This document shows, piece after piece, positions 22,160-32,401 of a stretch of 64,000 nucleotides of DNA; the stretch's first letter is position 1, and the number at the start of each line of letters is the position of its first letter. The notes below the pieces were generated by a model. It had not been told where the DNA came from, did no database searches, and saw nothing but the letters and a program-made list of their open reading frames with translations. Source of the stretch: Tragulus kanchil. Taxonomy: Eukaryota > Chordata > Mammalia > Artiodactyla > Tragulidae. The DNA lies in NCBI GenBank assembly GCA_022376925.1, contig JAIOJX010000025.1, positions 143,365,301-143,429,300 of the forward strand, in the 5' to 3' direction. A program made the translations under genes and the position numbers.

Positions 22160-24341
22160 ACTTTCAGAATACTTAGAATACTTTTTGACATACTGTCATA
22201 TAATTTTTTGAGGAAACTCTGAATACCAAAGTTGGAATGCACAAATCCTTTCAAAGTTACTCATCCAACCTATATTTAAGGAAGTCCAAATAATATTTTC
22301 TTTGACATGGAATATAGCCAACATCTCTAATAATTATCAGAGAACAAGCATCTTAGTGTACATTGCAGTTAAAATTATATTCCAGACATTTTTGTTTATA
22401 CTAAAGAATTGATTCCTTTGTTTAAAGAAGTACGAAGAATCCATTATGTCAGGTATGCCAGCCCAAAATGTCTTATCTCATAAAAAATAGGTAGAAAAGG
22501 GATGGGGGAATGAGGTATTGCTAGATACATTAGACTAAGAAGGACAAAGAAAAAATACCCTCACAGCTTGGACTAAATTTAGCAGACAGAGTTGTCAAGC
22601 CTGAATTTTATTTCCCTTACCTCTGCCAAGGATCAGACTTTTCAGCCTGGAAAAAGTAGGATAAATGTATAATCTGGACAGAAGCTAAAGATGATTGAAA
22701 AGATAATAAAAGAAACTTACATGTTCTTTAGTGAATTCAATCTCCAGTCACAGAACCAATCTTACCAAGTCACTGGTAAGAGTTGTAGTGAGACTGTAAA
22801 GCCATCGGTAGTATTTTTGGGTAATCATGGCTAGCCAGAAAATGTGAAAGAAAGATATGGTGGATGACATCCTGAGTTTTGAAAGAGCAAAAATAATAGA
22901 AAATTTATAGACCAGTGAAACTGAAACTAGACCAAATCTTCAAATGGATTATTTAAAGGAGAGCCTGTAAATACTTGGAAAGGAAAGTAGTCACGGCTAG
23001 ATACTAGAATGCTTGAGTCAGATCAATTCCTTTGTTGATGCAGATATTAGAATGACAGATCACATGGAACCCATACACAGAAGTAGTTCAGAATTTGAAC
23101 AAGACATTCACATACTCTTATGGGAATTATACATTCAAGATGAAGTCCATAAACTGGATTAGATGATGGTGAAGTTTGAAGCTTCATATAAAATGAACAC
23201 ACTCAGGTCATTGGGAGAAGTTCAGAACATGCACTTTGTTTAGGATCTGATACTCTAATACTTTTCAGAATATTTTTTTTAAAAAAGAATACTTTTGACA
23301 TACTGTCATATAATTTTTTGAGGAAACTCTGAATACCAAAGTTGGAATGCACAAATCCTTTCAAAGTTACTCATCCAACCTATATTTAAGGAAGTCCAAA
23401 TAATATTTTCTTTGACATGGAATATAGCCAACATCTCTAATAATTATCAGAGAACAAGCATCTTAGTGTACATTGCAGTTAAAATTATATTCCAGACATT
23501 TTTGTTTATACTAAAGAATTGATTCCTTTGTTTAAAGAAGTACGAAGAATCCATTATGTCAGGTATGCCAGCCCAAAATGTCTTATCTCATAAAAAATAG
23601 GTAGAAAAGGGATGGGGGAATGAGGTATTGCTAGATACATTAGACTAAGAAGGACAAAGAAAAAATACCCTCACAGCTTGGACTAAATTTAGCAGACAGA
23701 GTTGTCAAGCCTGAATTTTATTTCCCTTACCTCTGCCAAGGATCAGACTTTTCAGCCTGGAAAAAGTAGGATAAATGTATAATCTGGACAGAAGCTAAAG
23801 ATGATTGAAAAGATAATAAAAGAAACTTACATGTTCTTTAGTGAATTCAATCTCCAGTCACAGAACCAATCTTACCAAGTCACTGGTAAGAGTTGTAGTG
23901 AGACTGTAAAGCCATCGGTAGTATTTTTGGGTAATCATGGCTAGCCAGAAAATGTGAAAGAAAGATATGGTGGATGACATCCTGAGTTTTGAAAGAGCAA
24001 AAATAATAGAAAATTTATAGACCAGTGAAACTGAAACTAGACCAAATCTTCAAATGGATTATTTAAAGGAGAGCCTGTAAATACTTGGAAAGGAAAGTAG
24101 TCACGGCTAGATACTAGAATGCTTGAGTCAGATCAATTCCTTTGTTGATGCAGATATTAGAATGACAGATCACATGGAACCCATACACAGAAGTAGTTCA
24201 GAATTTGAACAAGACATTCACATACTCTTATGGGAATTATACATTCAAGATGAAGTCCATAAACTGGATTAGATGATGGTGAAGTTTGAAGCTTCATATA
24301 AAATGAACACACTCAGGTCAGTTGGGAAGAAAGTTCAGAAC
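22160..24341. repeat. Tandem duplication 9, period 1110 bp
   Basis: Copy 1 is about 22160-23229, copy 2 about 23263-24341. Copy 2 opens with a corrupted version of 22160-22180 (T/A runs at 23272-23286 in place of 'tacttagaatac'). Copy 1 ends with a corrupted version of 24333-24375 (23230-23262). Sequence from 22160 to 22427 exists three times (also from 20987). Confidence 0.93.
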
Positions 24342-24810
24342 ACTATGGCTTAAGGTTGATCTGCTGCAAAATTTTTGTACTTACAATGATATACATAGTC
24401 CTATATTACTTTTTAAGCATAGTAACAAATTTAGAAAATGACAATTCAAAACCCCAGACTTCTATAAATTATTAAGATAATATTAACAAATACACATACT
24501 AACAAGTGAGTTCATACATTATAAGTTGTATATTTAAGTAACACCATTCCATGATGAGAAAACTAGATTCTGCTACTGTTCATGTGAAAGACTGAGGTTT
24601 CAATTGATGACTAGAAATAATGACTAAATCACTACAAAGAAGCTTCCCAAAAGAGACAGGTCTGTCACAGGTCTGTCGGTCTGTCGCATTAACAGTAGGA
24701 TTATTATAGAAATCAATTCAGAGATAGTCCCAGCCATGGACCTGTGAATCTAGAATTCTGTGTATGGTCCTCTCATTATTTAAGAGAAAAAGAACACCAA
24801 CATTAAATAT

Positions 24811-24960
24811 ATACTGAGCACTATTTTAAAGTCACTAGAGTAGCCAATGTGATTTCATTTATTTCTGTAATAATTGGTTGAGGTAGATAAAATTACTCTA
24901 GTTTTACAACTGATGAAATAAAATCTCAACTTGTTTAATAAATTTGAACAAGGAAACCAA
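24811..24960 (-). mobile_element. MIR-like fragment, copy 1
   Basis: Complement of the MIR 3' side: 'tatactgagcactattttaa', 'attggttgaggtagataaaa', 'ctctagttttacaactgatg', 'aaataaaatctcaact'. Strongly diverged; edges soft. The Bov-tA starts a few bases further on. Confidence 0.5.
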
Positions 24961-24976
24961 GCAGCAAGTAGCAGGA

Positions 24977-25144
24977 GTAAGGGTGGCGCTAGTGGTAAAG
25001 AACCCATCTGTCAGTGCTGGAGACTTAAGAGGCTGGGCTCTGTCCCTGGGTCAGGAAGATCGCCTAAAAGAGGAAATGGCAACCTACTCCAGTATTCCTG
25101 CCTGATTGTTCCCATGGACAGAGGAGTCTGGTGGGCTACAGTCC
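24977..25144 (+). mobile_element. Bov-tA SINE, copy 1, cut by junction
   Basis: Head 'ggcgctagtggtaaagaacc', 'ctgtccctgggtcaggaaga', body 'actccagtattcctgcctga', 'gaggagtctggtgggctac', stopping at 'agtcca'. It is truncated because duplication 10 joins here; the complete versions are at 26080 and 27178. Confidence 0.82.
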
Positions 25145-25913
25145 AAATCTTCAAATTTGGATTATTTAAAGGAGAGCCTGTAAATACTTGGAAAGGAAAG
25201 TAGTCACGGCTAGATACTAGAATGCTTGAGTCAGATCAATTCCTTTGTTGATGCAGATATTAGAATGACAGATCACATGGAACCCATACACAGAAGTAGT
25301 TCAGAATTTGAACAAGACATTCACATACTCTTATGGGAATTATACATTCAAGATGAAGTCCATAAACTGGATTAGATGATGGTGAAGTTTGAAGCTTCAT
25401 ATAAAATGAACACACTCAGGTCAGTTGGGAAGAAAGTTCAGAACACTATGGCTTAAGGTTGATCTGCTGCAAAATTTTTGTACTTACAATGATATACATA
25501 GTCCTATATTACTTTTTAAGCATAGTAACAAATTTAGAAAATGACAATTCAAAACCCCAGACTTCTATAAATTATTAAGATAATATTAACAAATACACAT
25601 ACTAACAAGTGAGTTCATACATTATAAGTTGTATATTTAAGTAACACCATTCCATGATGAGAAAACTAGATTCTGCTACTGTTCATGTGAAAGACTGAGG
25701 TTTCAATTGATGACTAGAAATAATGACTAAATCACTACAAAGAAGCTTCCCAAAAGAGACAGGTCTGTCACAGGTCTGTCGGTCTGTCGCATTAACAGTA
25801 GGATTATTATAGAAATCAATTCAGAGATAGTCCCAGCCATGGACCTGTGAATCTAGAATTCTGTGTATGGTCCTCTCATTATTTAAGAGAAAAAGAACAC
25901 CAACATTAAATAT

Positions 25914-26063
25914 ATACTGAGCACTATTTTAAAGTCACTAGAGTAGCCAATGTGATTTCATTTATTTCTGTAATAATTGGTTGAGGTAGATAAAATTACT
26001 CTAGTTTTACAACTGATGAAATAAAATCTCAACTTGTTTAATAAATTTGAACAAGGAAACCAA
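25914..26063 (-). mobile_element. MIR-like fragment, copy 2
   Basis: Same as 24811-24960 at offset 1103. This middle copy agrees with copy 1, while copy 3 (27018) differs. Confidence 0.5.
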
Positions 26064-26079
26064 GCAGCAAGTAGCAGGA

Positions 26080-26290
26080 GTAAGGGTGGCGCTAGTGGTA
26101 AAGAACCCATCTGTCAGTGCTGGAGACTTAAGAGGCTGGGCTCTGTCCCTGGGTCAGGAAGATCGCCTAAAAGAGGAAATGGCAACCCACTCCAGTATTC
26201 CTGCCTGATTGTTCCCATGGACAGAGGAGTCTGGTGGGCTACAGTCCATGGGGTCGCAAAGAGTCAAACATGACTGAACTTAACACACAT
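26080..26290 (+). mobile_element. Bov-tA SINE, copy 2, complete
   Basis: Complete form ending 'gggtcgcaaagagtcaaaca' and 'tgactgaacttaacacac', the BovB-derived Bov-tA tail. It has 'aacccactcc' where the truncated copy has 'aacctactcc'. Confidence 0.85.
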
Positions 26291-26548
26291 GTATGCAGGA
26301 GTAAGTTTTAACCAAAATCTGTCAAAATCTGAAACTTTCTTAGAGTTATTAATATAAAACTCTAACGTCCTTAATAAAGAAACTCAAGCCCATGGAAGCT
26401 GTGGTTTCTATAACCAATAATAACTGACCTCTTAGCACTTTTCTTTCTTACTATCACTGTGATTATTTTAACAGTCGTCATTCTCCTGGTCTGAGTTAGG
26501 ATATTTTTTCTCCCCCTACACAGCTTTCTTCTCTCTTACACATAACTT

Positions 26549-26585
26549 CTCTCTCTCTGTCACTCTCTTTCTTTCTCTCTCTCTC
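26549..26585. repeat. CT-rich low-complexity tract, copy 1
   Basis: Run of 'ct' dinucleotides interrupted by 'gtca' and 'ttt'. Repeated at 27644-27682 with the same interruptions. Confidence 0.8.
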
Positions 26586-27017
26586 ATGGGTGTGTGAATA
26601 AATACTAAAATATTATTTATAGCCAATAATCTATAAGACACATATATATGTTCTCAGTTGTTTCCAATTCACTCAGATTCATATCTAGAAATTAATATTA
26701 TAATCTTTTCACAGGTTTCCTTAAGCTTATTCTATTAACATTTTCAATAGCAAACAAATTGAAACACATTGTTAAACTGCTGTGGACCCCTTCACATTGT
26801 TTAATTGCAAATATTTTTACCAAGTGATGTCCTGGGAATTCTTTCAATAACTTTATGTTTACACACACATATAAGTTATTTTATAGTTGTTTTTAAATTG
26901 TAATTCTTGAGTTTATTAGTATCACTATAGTTCAAAATGCAAATGAAAGTGTGTTTATTGAGTATTCACTTTTTTCAGTTGCATATAGTGACTTTTAGGG
27001 GCAAATTAGAAAAAATA

Positions 27018-27161
27018 AATATCTGAGCACTATTTCTAGAGTAGCCAACGTGATTTCATTTATTTCTGTAATAATTGGTTGAGGTAGATAAAATTACTCT
27101 AGTTTTACAACTGATGAAATAAAATCTCAACTTGTTTAATAAATTTGAACAAGGAAACCAA
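27018..27161 (-). mobile_element. MIR-like fragment, copy 3
   Basis: Third image of 24811-24960; shorter by about 6 bases beside the duplication 11 junction. Confidence 0.45.
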
Positions 27162-27177
27162 GCAGCAAGTAGCAGGA

Positions 27178-27388
27178 GTAAGGGTGGCGCTAGTGGTAAA
27201 GAACCCATCTGTCAGTGCTGGAGACTTAAGAGGCTGGGCTCTGTCCCTGGGTCAGGAAGATCGCCTAAAAGAGGAAATGGCAACCCACTCCAGTATTCCT
27301 GCCTGATTGTTCCCATGGACAGAGGAGTCTGGTGGGCTACAGTCCATGGGGTGCAAAGAGTCAAACATGACTGAACTTAACACACATG
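27178..27388 (+). mobile_element. Bov-tA SINE, copy 3
   Basis: Third image of the SINE at 24977 and 26080. It reads 'atggggtgcaaagagtc', lacking the 'c' of the CG present at 26252. Confidence 0.83.
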
Positions 27389-28050
27389 TATGCAGGAGTA
27401 AGTTTTAACCAAAATCTGTCAAAATCTGAAACTTTCTTAGAGTTATTAATATAAAACTCTAACGTCCTTAATAAAGAAACTCAAGCCCATGGAAGCTGTG
27501 GTTTCTATAACCAATAATAACTGACCTCTTAGCACTTTTCTTTCTTACTATCACTGTGATTATTTTAACAGTCGTCATTCTCCTGGTCTGAGTTAGGATA
27601 TTTTTTCTCCCCCTACACAGCTTTCTTCTCTCTTACACATAACTTCTCTCTCTCTGTCACTCTCTTTCTTTCTCTCTCTCTCATGGGTGTGTGAATAAAT
27701 ACTAAAATATTATTTATAGCCAATAATCTATAAGACACATATATATGTTCTCAGTTGTTTCCAATTCACTCAGATTCATATCTAGAAATTAATATTATAA
27801 TCTTTTCACAGGTTTCCTTAAGCTTATTCTATTAACATTTTCAATAGCAAACAAATTGAAACACATTGTTAAACTGCTGTGGACCCCTTCACATTGTTTA
27901 ATTGCAAATATTTTTACCAAGTGATGTCCTGGGAATTCTTTCAATAACTTTATGTTTACACACACATATAAGTTATTTTATAGTTGTTTTTAAATTGTAA
28001 TTCTTGAGTTTTTATTAGTATCACTATAGTTCAAAATGCAAATGAAAGTG

Positions 28051-29387
28051 ATGAATTCTGCATTAGATGCCTAGTCTTCAGGACAGATCTTTTAGGTTGA
28101 TAAAGACAATTGAAAACCATCTAAACAGCAAGCTAGTAGTGACTGAGGTAAACAGGTTGATATTGAGTCTGCTGGTTTTGAAAAACATAATGTCTGCAGC
28201 AGAAGACATTTGTTTTTGACATGAGGTCTCTTGAGTCAAAAGACTTCATAATCTTGAAGACCTAAAGAAAGTTACTGCATTTATATTTGACCTCATCCAT
28301 GATACACTCCTGTGATCCTTTCAAGTTGTTCATTTAGGCCTGGAACACAAAGGCCACGAGGCCTTCAGTTCTGGCCTACTGTCTGGCTTCAGGCTGCCTG
28401 ACCTACACTGTTTCATCATGCTAGTTACTGTCTTGCCCTTTGCATTTAAGTAGATATTGCCACACTGAAGACCTTCAGGCATTTTATAGTAGCATATGTT
28501 GCCTGGTTGGTCAAAAGTTAATACTTTGAAAACTTTATATATTTAAATTCTGCTGCTTGGTACAAATAACTTGCAAAATGTTCGTGGATCTAATCATGTT
28601 TAGAGAATATTCTTTTACTTTGATATAGTAGAGAATCTGATTCACCATTAAACTTATACATATTAAGCTAGCAGTAAAATATTTAAACGTTACATGAATA
28701 AGTGTGTCCCAGGTTTTGAGAATAATGGTTTAGTGACTTGTAACAATCAGTGGACTTATGATGTTTTATAGCTTGTAAGACCACAGAGGCAGTGGCTTCA
28801 TAAACCAGAAAATAACTCAGTTATCAAAATTCTAATCCTTAAGGGATTAATATTTGAAATGGAAAGTTTGTATTATTCACCAAGGGAAAGGATTATTAAA
28901 TGCCTAAGTATAGTATGAAAATAGAATAATTTTCCAAACTTTAAACATGTATTGTGTCTTTGTTGCTGTGACTTATGATGTTTTATTAATGATTAATATT
29001 TATGAGCTGAAGTAATTTAACTATAATCTGTTAAATATGGTTTGAAGTTTTTTTTTTTTTTTACTTCAATATGTGAGATGAAGCCAAAAAACATTTCACA
29101 TTGGTTTACTTTCAAATAAAAAGACAAAAATACTATGAAAATCTGTAATGTTTCTCTGTTGAAAGTAGATTGTGGTCAATTTTCAGTCATTAAATATTTC
29201 TCACATTCCGGTGTAAACTGCTTTGCTAGGTATAAATTGTAATGCTATTACTTAAATTGCTCAGTTAACTGTAGCCCCTGTACATATGAATGTATTTAGA
29301 AGGAACCATATGTGGTATTTGCTGCCATGCCACTACTGGAGTATGTTAACAGCTGTTGCCAAGTGAGCATAGATAACAATACAAATC
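28051..29387. other. Single-copy, repeat-poor stretch
   Basis: The longest block in the middle of the window that is neither duplicated nor assigned to a repeat family. It has long mixed sequence, a T-run at 29048-29062 and a T-run from 29388. No open frame of interest, no splice-site pattern I would defend. It could be 3'-UTR-like retrocopy sequence, conserved non-coding DNA or plain unique DNA. Confidence 0.4.
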
Positions 29388-29433
29388 TTTTTTTTTTTTT
29401 TTTTTGACTTTTTACTGATTCTTTTTTTTTTTT
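29388..29433. repeat. Two poly-T tracts
   Basis: T-run of 18 at 29388-29405 and a T-run of 12 at 29422-29433, separated by 16 bases. They may mark the tails of minus-strand retroelements, but no element body is recognised next to them. Confidence 0.6.
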
Positions 29434-29599
29434 CCTTTTGCCAATGAAAATCTACCTTGAGTTGTTTGAAAAGTGAACATTATTACAGTGATATTAACAA
29501 AGAGTATGCAAACAGAATTATATCTAACACTTTTTATGTATCATTACCACTTATTATTGATTAATGATACAAAAACTCAAAGTTAATTCAAGTACCAAT

Positions 29600-29712
29600 G
29601 ATATGCTTCATCTATGCTGAGCACTTAGTTCTAACAGAACCCCTATGAGGTAGATATTTTTCTTATCCATTTTACAGATTAAAAGGATTAAATTAAGAAT
29701 TTAAGGAATTAT
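29600..29712 (-). mobile_element. MIR-like fragment, copy 1
   Basis: Plus strand: 'atgctgagcacttagttcta', 'acagaacccctatgaggtag', 'cttatccattttacagatta'. Complement of MIR in the correct order. The CHR-like SINE begins just downstream. Confidence 0.65.
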
Positions 29713-29721
29713 CTCATTTTC

Positions 29722-30021
29722 AGCCACTTTTATTTTTTGGCCACTTCTATTTTCTATTTTTTGGTCACTTCTATTGGTTTTCCATTTATTTATTTCCATC
29801 CATATTTGTTCTTTGGCCTGTGTGGGCCTCCCATCGCAGTGGCCTCTTTCATTGCAAAGCACCAGCTCTGGGCGCATGCGCCCCAGAGCTCTGGCTTGGC
29901 AGTTGGACACATCGGTCCAACCGCTCCTCAGCATGTGGAATCTTCCCAGGCCAGGGATTGATCCGGCACCTCTTACACTACAAGGTGGTGTCCTTACCCA
30001 CTGGACCACCAGGGAAGCCCT
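29722..30021 (-). mobile_element. CHR-like tRNA-Glu SINE, copy 1
   Basis: Minus strand opens 'gggcttccctggtggtccag' with 'gtaaggacaccaccttg', then 'ggatcaatccctggcctggg' and body 'ctctggggcgcatgcgccca'. The tail is a long AT-rich stretch (29722-29800 on plus, with 'ggccacttctattttctatt'). Open frames of up to 130 codons across it are SINE artefacts. Confidence 0.83.
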
Positions 30022-30044
30022 CCAATATCTTTTAATAATACAAA

Positions 30045-30070
30045 ATATATGTGTGTGTGTATGCATGTGT
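30045..30070. repeat. TG-rich microsatellite
   Basis: 'atatgtgtgtgtgtatgcat' followed by 'gtgtgc'. Same length in the duplicate at 31149-31174. Confidence 0.6.
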
Positions 30071-30074
30071 GCTG

Positions 30075-30600
30075 TATAACATGGTTGCAGCAAGAAAAGA
30101 AACCTAACAAAGAATGATTTAACTTCTGTACAAAATAGGGTGATTCAGAATAAGTCTAAAATAAAATAATACAGAATCAAATCTTCCAAATAAAGCTATG
30201 TCACAGTTTCCCCTCATATATTAATTCAAAGAAAAAGTATTTATTTGCCACAACATCAGATACTTTGGGCACAAATGAGGATGAGTCAGATACCAGTTAT
30301 ATCTTTAAAAATATGATTATAATAAAAGATATTTCACAAAGAATAACAGTAAACTATAATAATGAAATGCCAAAGAAAATTATAAATAAAACAAATGCAG
30401 TGGGAATTCTAGGAGAGCTATCCACTTGGGGGAGGAAAAACAGTTCATTAGAAAGAAAGGGGCAATGTCGCTTCCTTCTTCATTCATGTTCACAGCTGTG
30501 AGTATGGACATATCAGATTGGAAGGAAAAGAATGACCAAAGAGAATGAGGCAGTATTTCAGTTTAAGAAGATGTGTTAAGGGCACAGGAGAAGGTAATTT
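30075..30600. other. Unassigned stretch in duplication 12
   Basis: A 78-codon open frame (30265-30501, repeated at 31369) has no recognisable domain, and both copies are the same by duplication. No repeat family recognised. Confidence 0.35.
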
Positions 30601-30706
30601 TAAGGCATTCTGGAGGCTGATGCTTGAATTTTGTTCTCTTTACAAACTTATGCATTCCTAATTGATTAATGATACAAAACTCAAAGTTAATTCAAGTACC
30701 AATGAT

Positions 30707-30816
30707 ATGCTTCATCTATGCTGAGCACTTAGTTCTAACAGAACCCCTATGAGGTAGATATTTTTCTTATCCATTTTACAGATTAAAAGGATTAAATTAA
30801 GAATTTAAGGAATTAT
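30707..30816 (-). mobile_element. MIR-like fragment, copy 2 (from duplication 12)
   Basis: Second image of 29600-29712 at offset 1104. Confidence 0.65.
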
Positions 30817-30825
30817 CTCATTTTC

Positions 30826-31124
30826 AGCCACTTTTATTTTTTGGCCACTTCTATTTTCTATTTTTTGGTCACTTCTATTGGTTTTCCATTTATTTATTTC
30901 CATCCATATTTGTTCTTTGGCCTGTGTGGGCCTCCCATCGCAGTGGCCTCTTTCATTGCAAAGCACCAGCTCTGGGCGCATGCGCCCCAGAGTTCTGGCT
31001 TGGCAGTTGGACACATCGGTCCAACCGCTCCTCAGCATGTGGAATCTTCCCAGGCCAGGGATTGATCCGGCACCTCTTACACTACAAGGTGGTGTCCTTA
31101 CCCACTGGACCACCAGGGAAGCCC
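30826..31124 (-). mobile_element. CHR-like tRNA-Glu SINE, copy 2 (from duplication 12)
   Basis: Second image of 29722-30021 with one substitution in the body and identical flanks. One insertion seen twice. Confidence 0.83.
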
Positions 31125-31867
31125 TCCAATATCTTTTAATAATACAAAATATATGTGTGTGTGTATGCATGTGTGCTGTATAACATGGTTGCAGCAAGAA
31201 AAGAAACCTAACAAAGAATGATTTAACTTCTGTACAAAATAGGGTGATTCAGAATAAGTCTAAAATAAAATAATACAGAATCAAATCTTCCAAATAAAGC
31301 TATGTCACAGTTTCCCCTCATATATTAATTCAAAGAAAAAGTATTTATTTGCCACAACATCAGATACTTTGGGCACAAATGAGGATGAGTCAGATACCAG
31401 TTATATCTTTAAAAATATGATTATAATAAAAGATATTTCACAAAGAATAACAGTAAACTATAATAATGAAATGCCAAAGAAAATTATAAATAAAACAAAT
31501 GCAGTGGGAATTCTAGGAGAGCTATCCACTTGGGGGAGGAAAAACAGTTCATTAGAAAGAAAGGGGCAATGTCGCTTCCTTCTTCATTCATGTTCACAGC
31601 TGTGAGTATGGACATATCAGATTGGAAGGAAAAGAATGACCAAAGAGAATGAGGCAGTATTTCAGTTTAAGAAGATGTGTTAAGGGGCACAGGAGAAGGT
31701 AATTTTAAGGCATTCTGGAGGCTGATGCTTGAATTTTGTTCTCTTTTAGTGAGAAATTCTATCAGGATATTTTTACAAGAAACGAACACATTCAGAACTG
31801 CAAATCAGGGTAGCAGTTTGTAACAAGAACCAGGGTTGCATCTGTCTAAAGCTTACCAAGTAAAATG

Positions 31868-32083
31868 AAAGTGCAAGTGTTAGTCACTTGGTTATATCCG
31901 ATTCTTTGTGATCCCATGGACTGTAGCCTGCCAGGCTCCTCTGTCTGTGGGATTCTCCAGGCAAGAATACTGGAGTGAGTAGCCATTCCCTTCTCCAGGA
32001 GACCTTCTTGGCCCAGAGATCAAAGCCAGGTCTTCCCGCATTGCACGAAGATTCTTTACTGTCTGGGCCACCAGGGAAGCCCA
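31868..32083 (-). mobile_element. Bov-tA SINE
   Basis: Minus strand starts 'gggcttccctggtggcccag', then 'agtaaagaatcttcgtgcaa', 'ctggctttgatctctgggcc', 'ctactcactccagtattctt', 'tggactgtagcctgccag'-type body in complement and a BovB-like tail ('taacacttgcactttcatt'). Full length and unduplicated. An 80-codon open frame across it is an artefact of the SINE. Confidence 0.88.
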
Positions 32084-32110
32084 CCTAGTAAGATGACTAC
32101 TGTCATATCC

Positions 32111-32138
32111 CCTCCCCCCCACCCACACACACACACAG
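32111..32138. repeat. C-rich run followed by (CA)n
   Basis: 'cctccccccc' then 'acccacacacacacacacag'. Short and unduplicated. Confidence 0.7.
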
Positions 32139-32243
32139 CCTAGACTTCTAATTTAATGGCTGGTACTAACTGTACTGCATATATTTTTATACATCTCTTT
32201 GGTGGAGAACAAAAATAGTATTAATTTGGTTGACATATAAAGC

Positions 32244-32401
32244 AGAGATCAACAAATTAGGGTTTATGGTCCAAATTCAGCCTGTCAGTTTTTTCTGTAA
32301 ATAGAATATAGCCATGCTCATTTCTTTATTATTGTCTATAGGTGCTTTTACTCTATAACTGTAGAGTTAAGTAATTGCCGTAAAGACCATGTGGCTATAC
32401 C
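32244..32401. mobile_element. hAT-type DNA transposon relic
   Basis: Phrases 'aatagaatatagccatgctc', 'atttctttattattgtctat', 'aactgtagagttaagtaatt' and 'gaccatgtggctata' follow the order of a widespread mammalian non-autonomous hAT element (consensus phrases of the type 'aacacagccatgcccattc', 'ttgtctatggctgc', 'gcagagttgagtagtt'). Quite diverged, ends eroded; exact family name not certain. Confidence 0.55.

Larger units (their letters stand above)
20132..22507. repeat. Tandem duplication 8, period 1173 bp, with corrupted copy-1 end
   Basis: Copy 1 runs from 20132 and matches copy 2 (from 21305) to about 21254. Then 21255-21289 is a garbled, shortened rendering of 22428-22496, after which 'aaagggatggggg' (21291-21305) matches 22498-22507. 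The join falls within the G-run. Longest period in the set. Confidence 0.94.
20430..24800. other. Unassigned DNA within duplications 8 to 10
   Basis: Outside the Bov-tA copy at 21397 I recognise no repeat family or gene. A small array of 'ggtctgtc' units lies at about 24659-24686 and again at 25762-25789. Confidence 0.4.
24042..26247. repeat. Tandem duplication 10, period 1103 bp
   Basis: Copy 1 is 24042-25144, copy 2 25143-26247. The join falls inside a Bov-tA SINE: 'ggctacagtcca' runs straight into 'ccaaatcttc', sharing 'cca'. The first copy of the SINE is therefore cut off. One extra 'tt' appears at about 25156 ('caaatttgg' for 'caaatgg') just after the join. Confidence 0.95.
25918..28050. 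repeat. Tandem duplication 11, period 1098 bp
   Basis: Copy 1 is 25918-26951, copy 2 27024-28050, separated by 72 bases. The last part of the spacer ('aaaaaataaatatctgagcac') is a degraded form of the bases before 25918. Copy 2 has a small deletion near its start ('ctatttctagagtagccaacg' against 'ctattttaaagtcactagagtagccaatg') and one missing 'c' near 27352. Copies 24815 and 25918 agree with each other. Confidence 0.93.
29556..31746. repeat. Tandem duplication 12, period 1104 bp
   Basis: Copy 1 is 29556-30641, copy 2 30661-31746, with 19 stray bases between. The stray bases ('acttatgcattccta') look like a corrupted, shortened 29529-29555. One substitution ('agagctctgg' at 29885, 'agagttctgg' at 30989) and single-base length differences (A-run at 29570; G-run at 31684). 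Confidence 0.95.

Noticed and set aside
29701..31197. 130-codon minus-strand open frames found twice
   Set aside because: They lie mostly within a CHR-like SINE; the TH-rich start is the TG microsatellite read in reverse.
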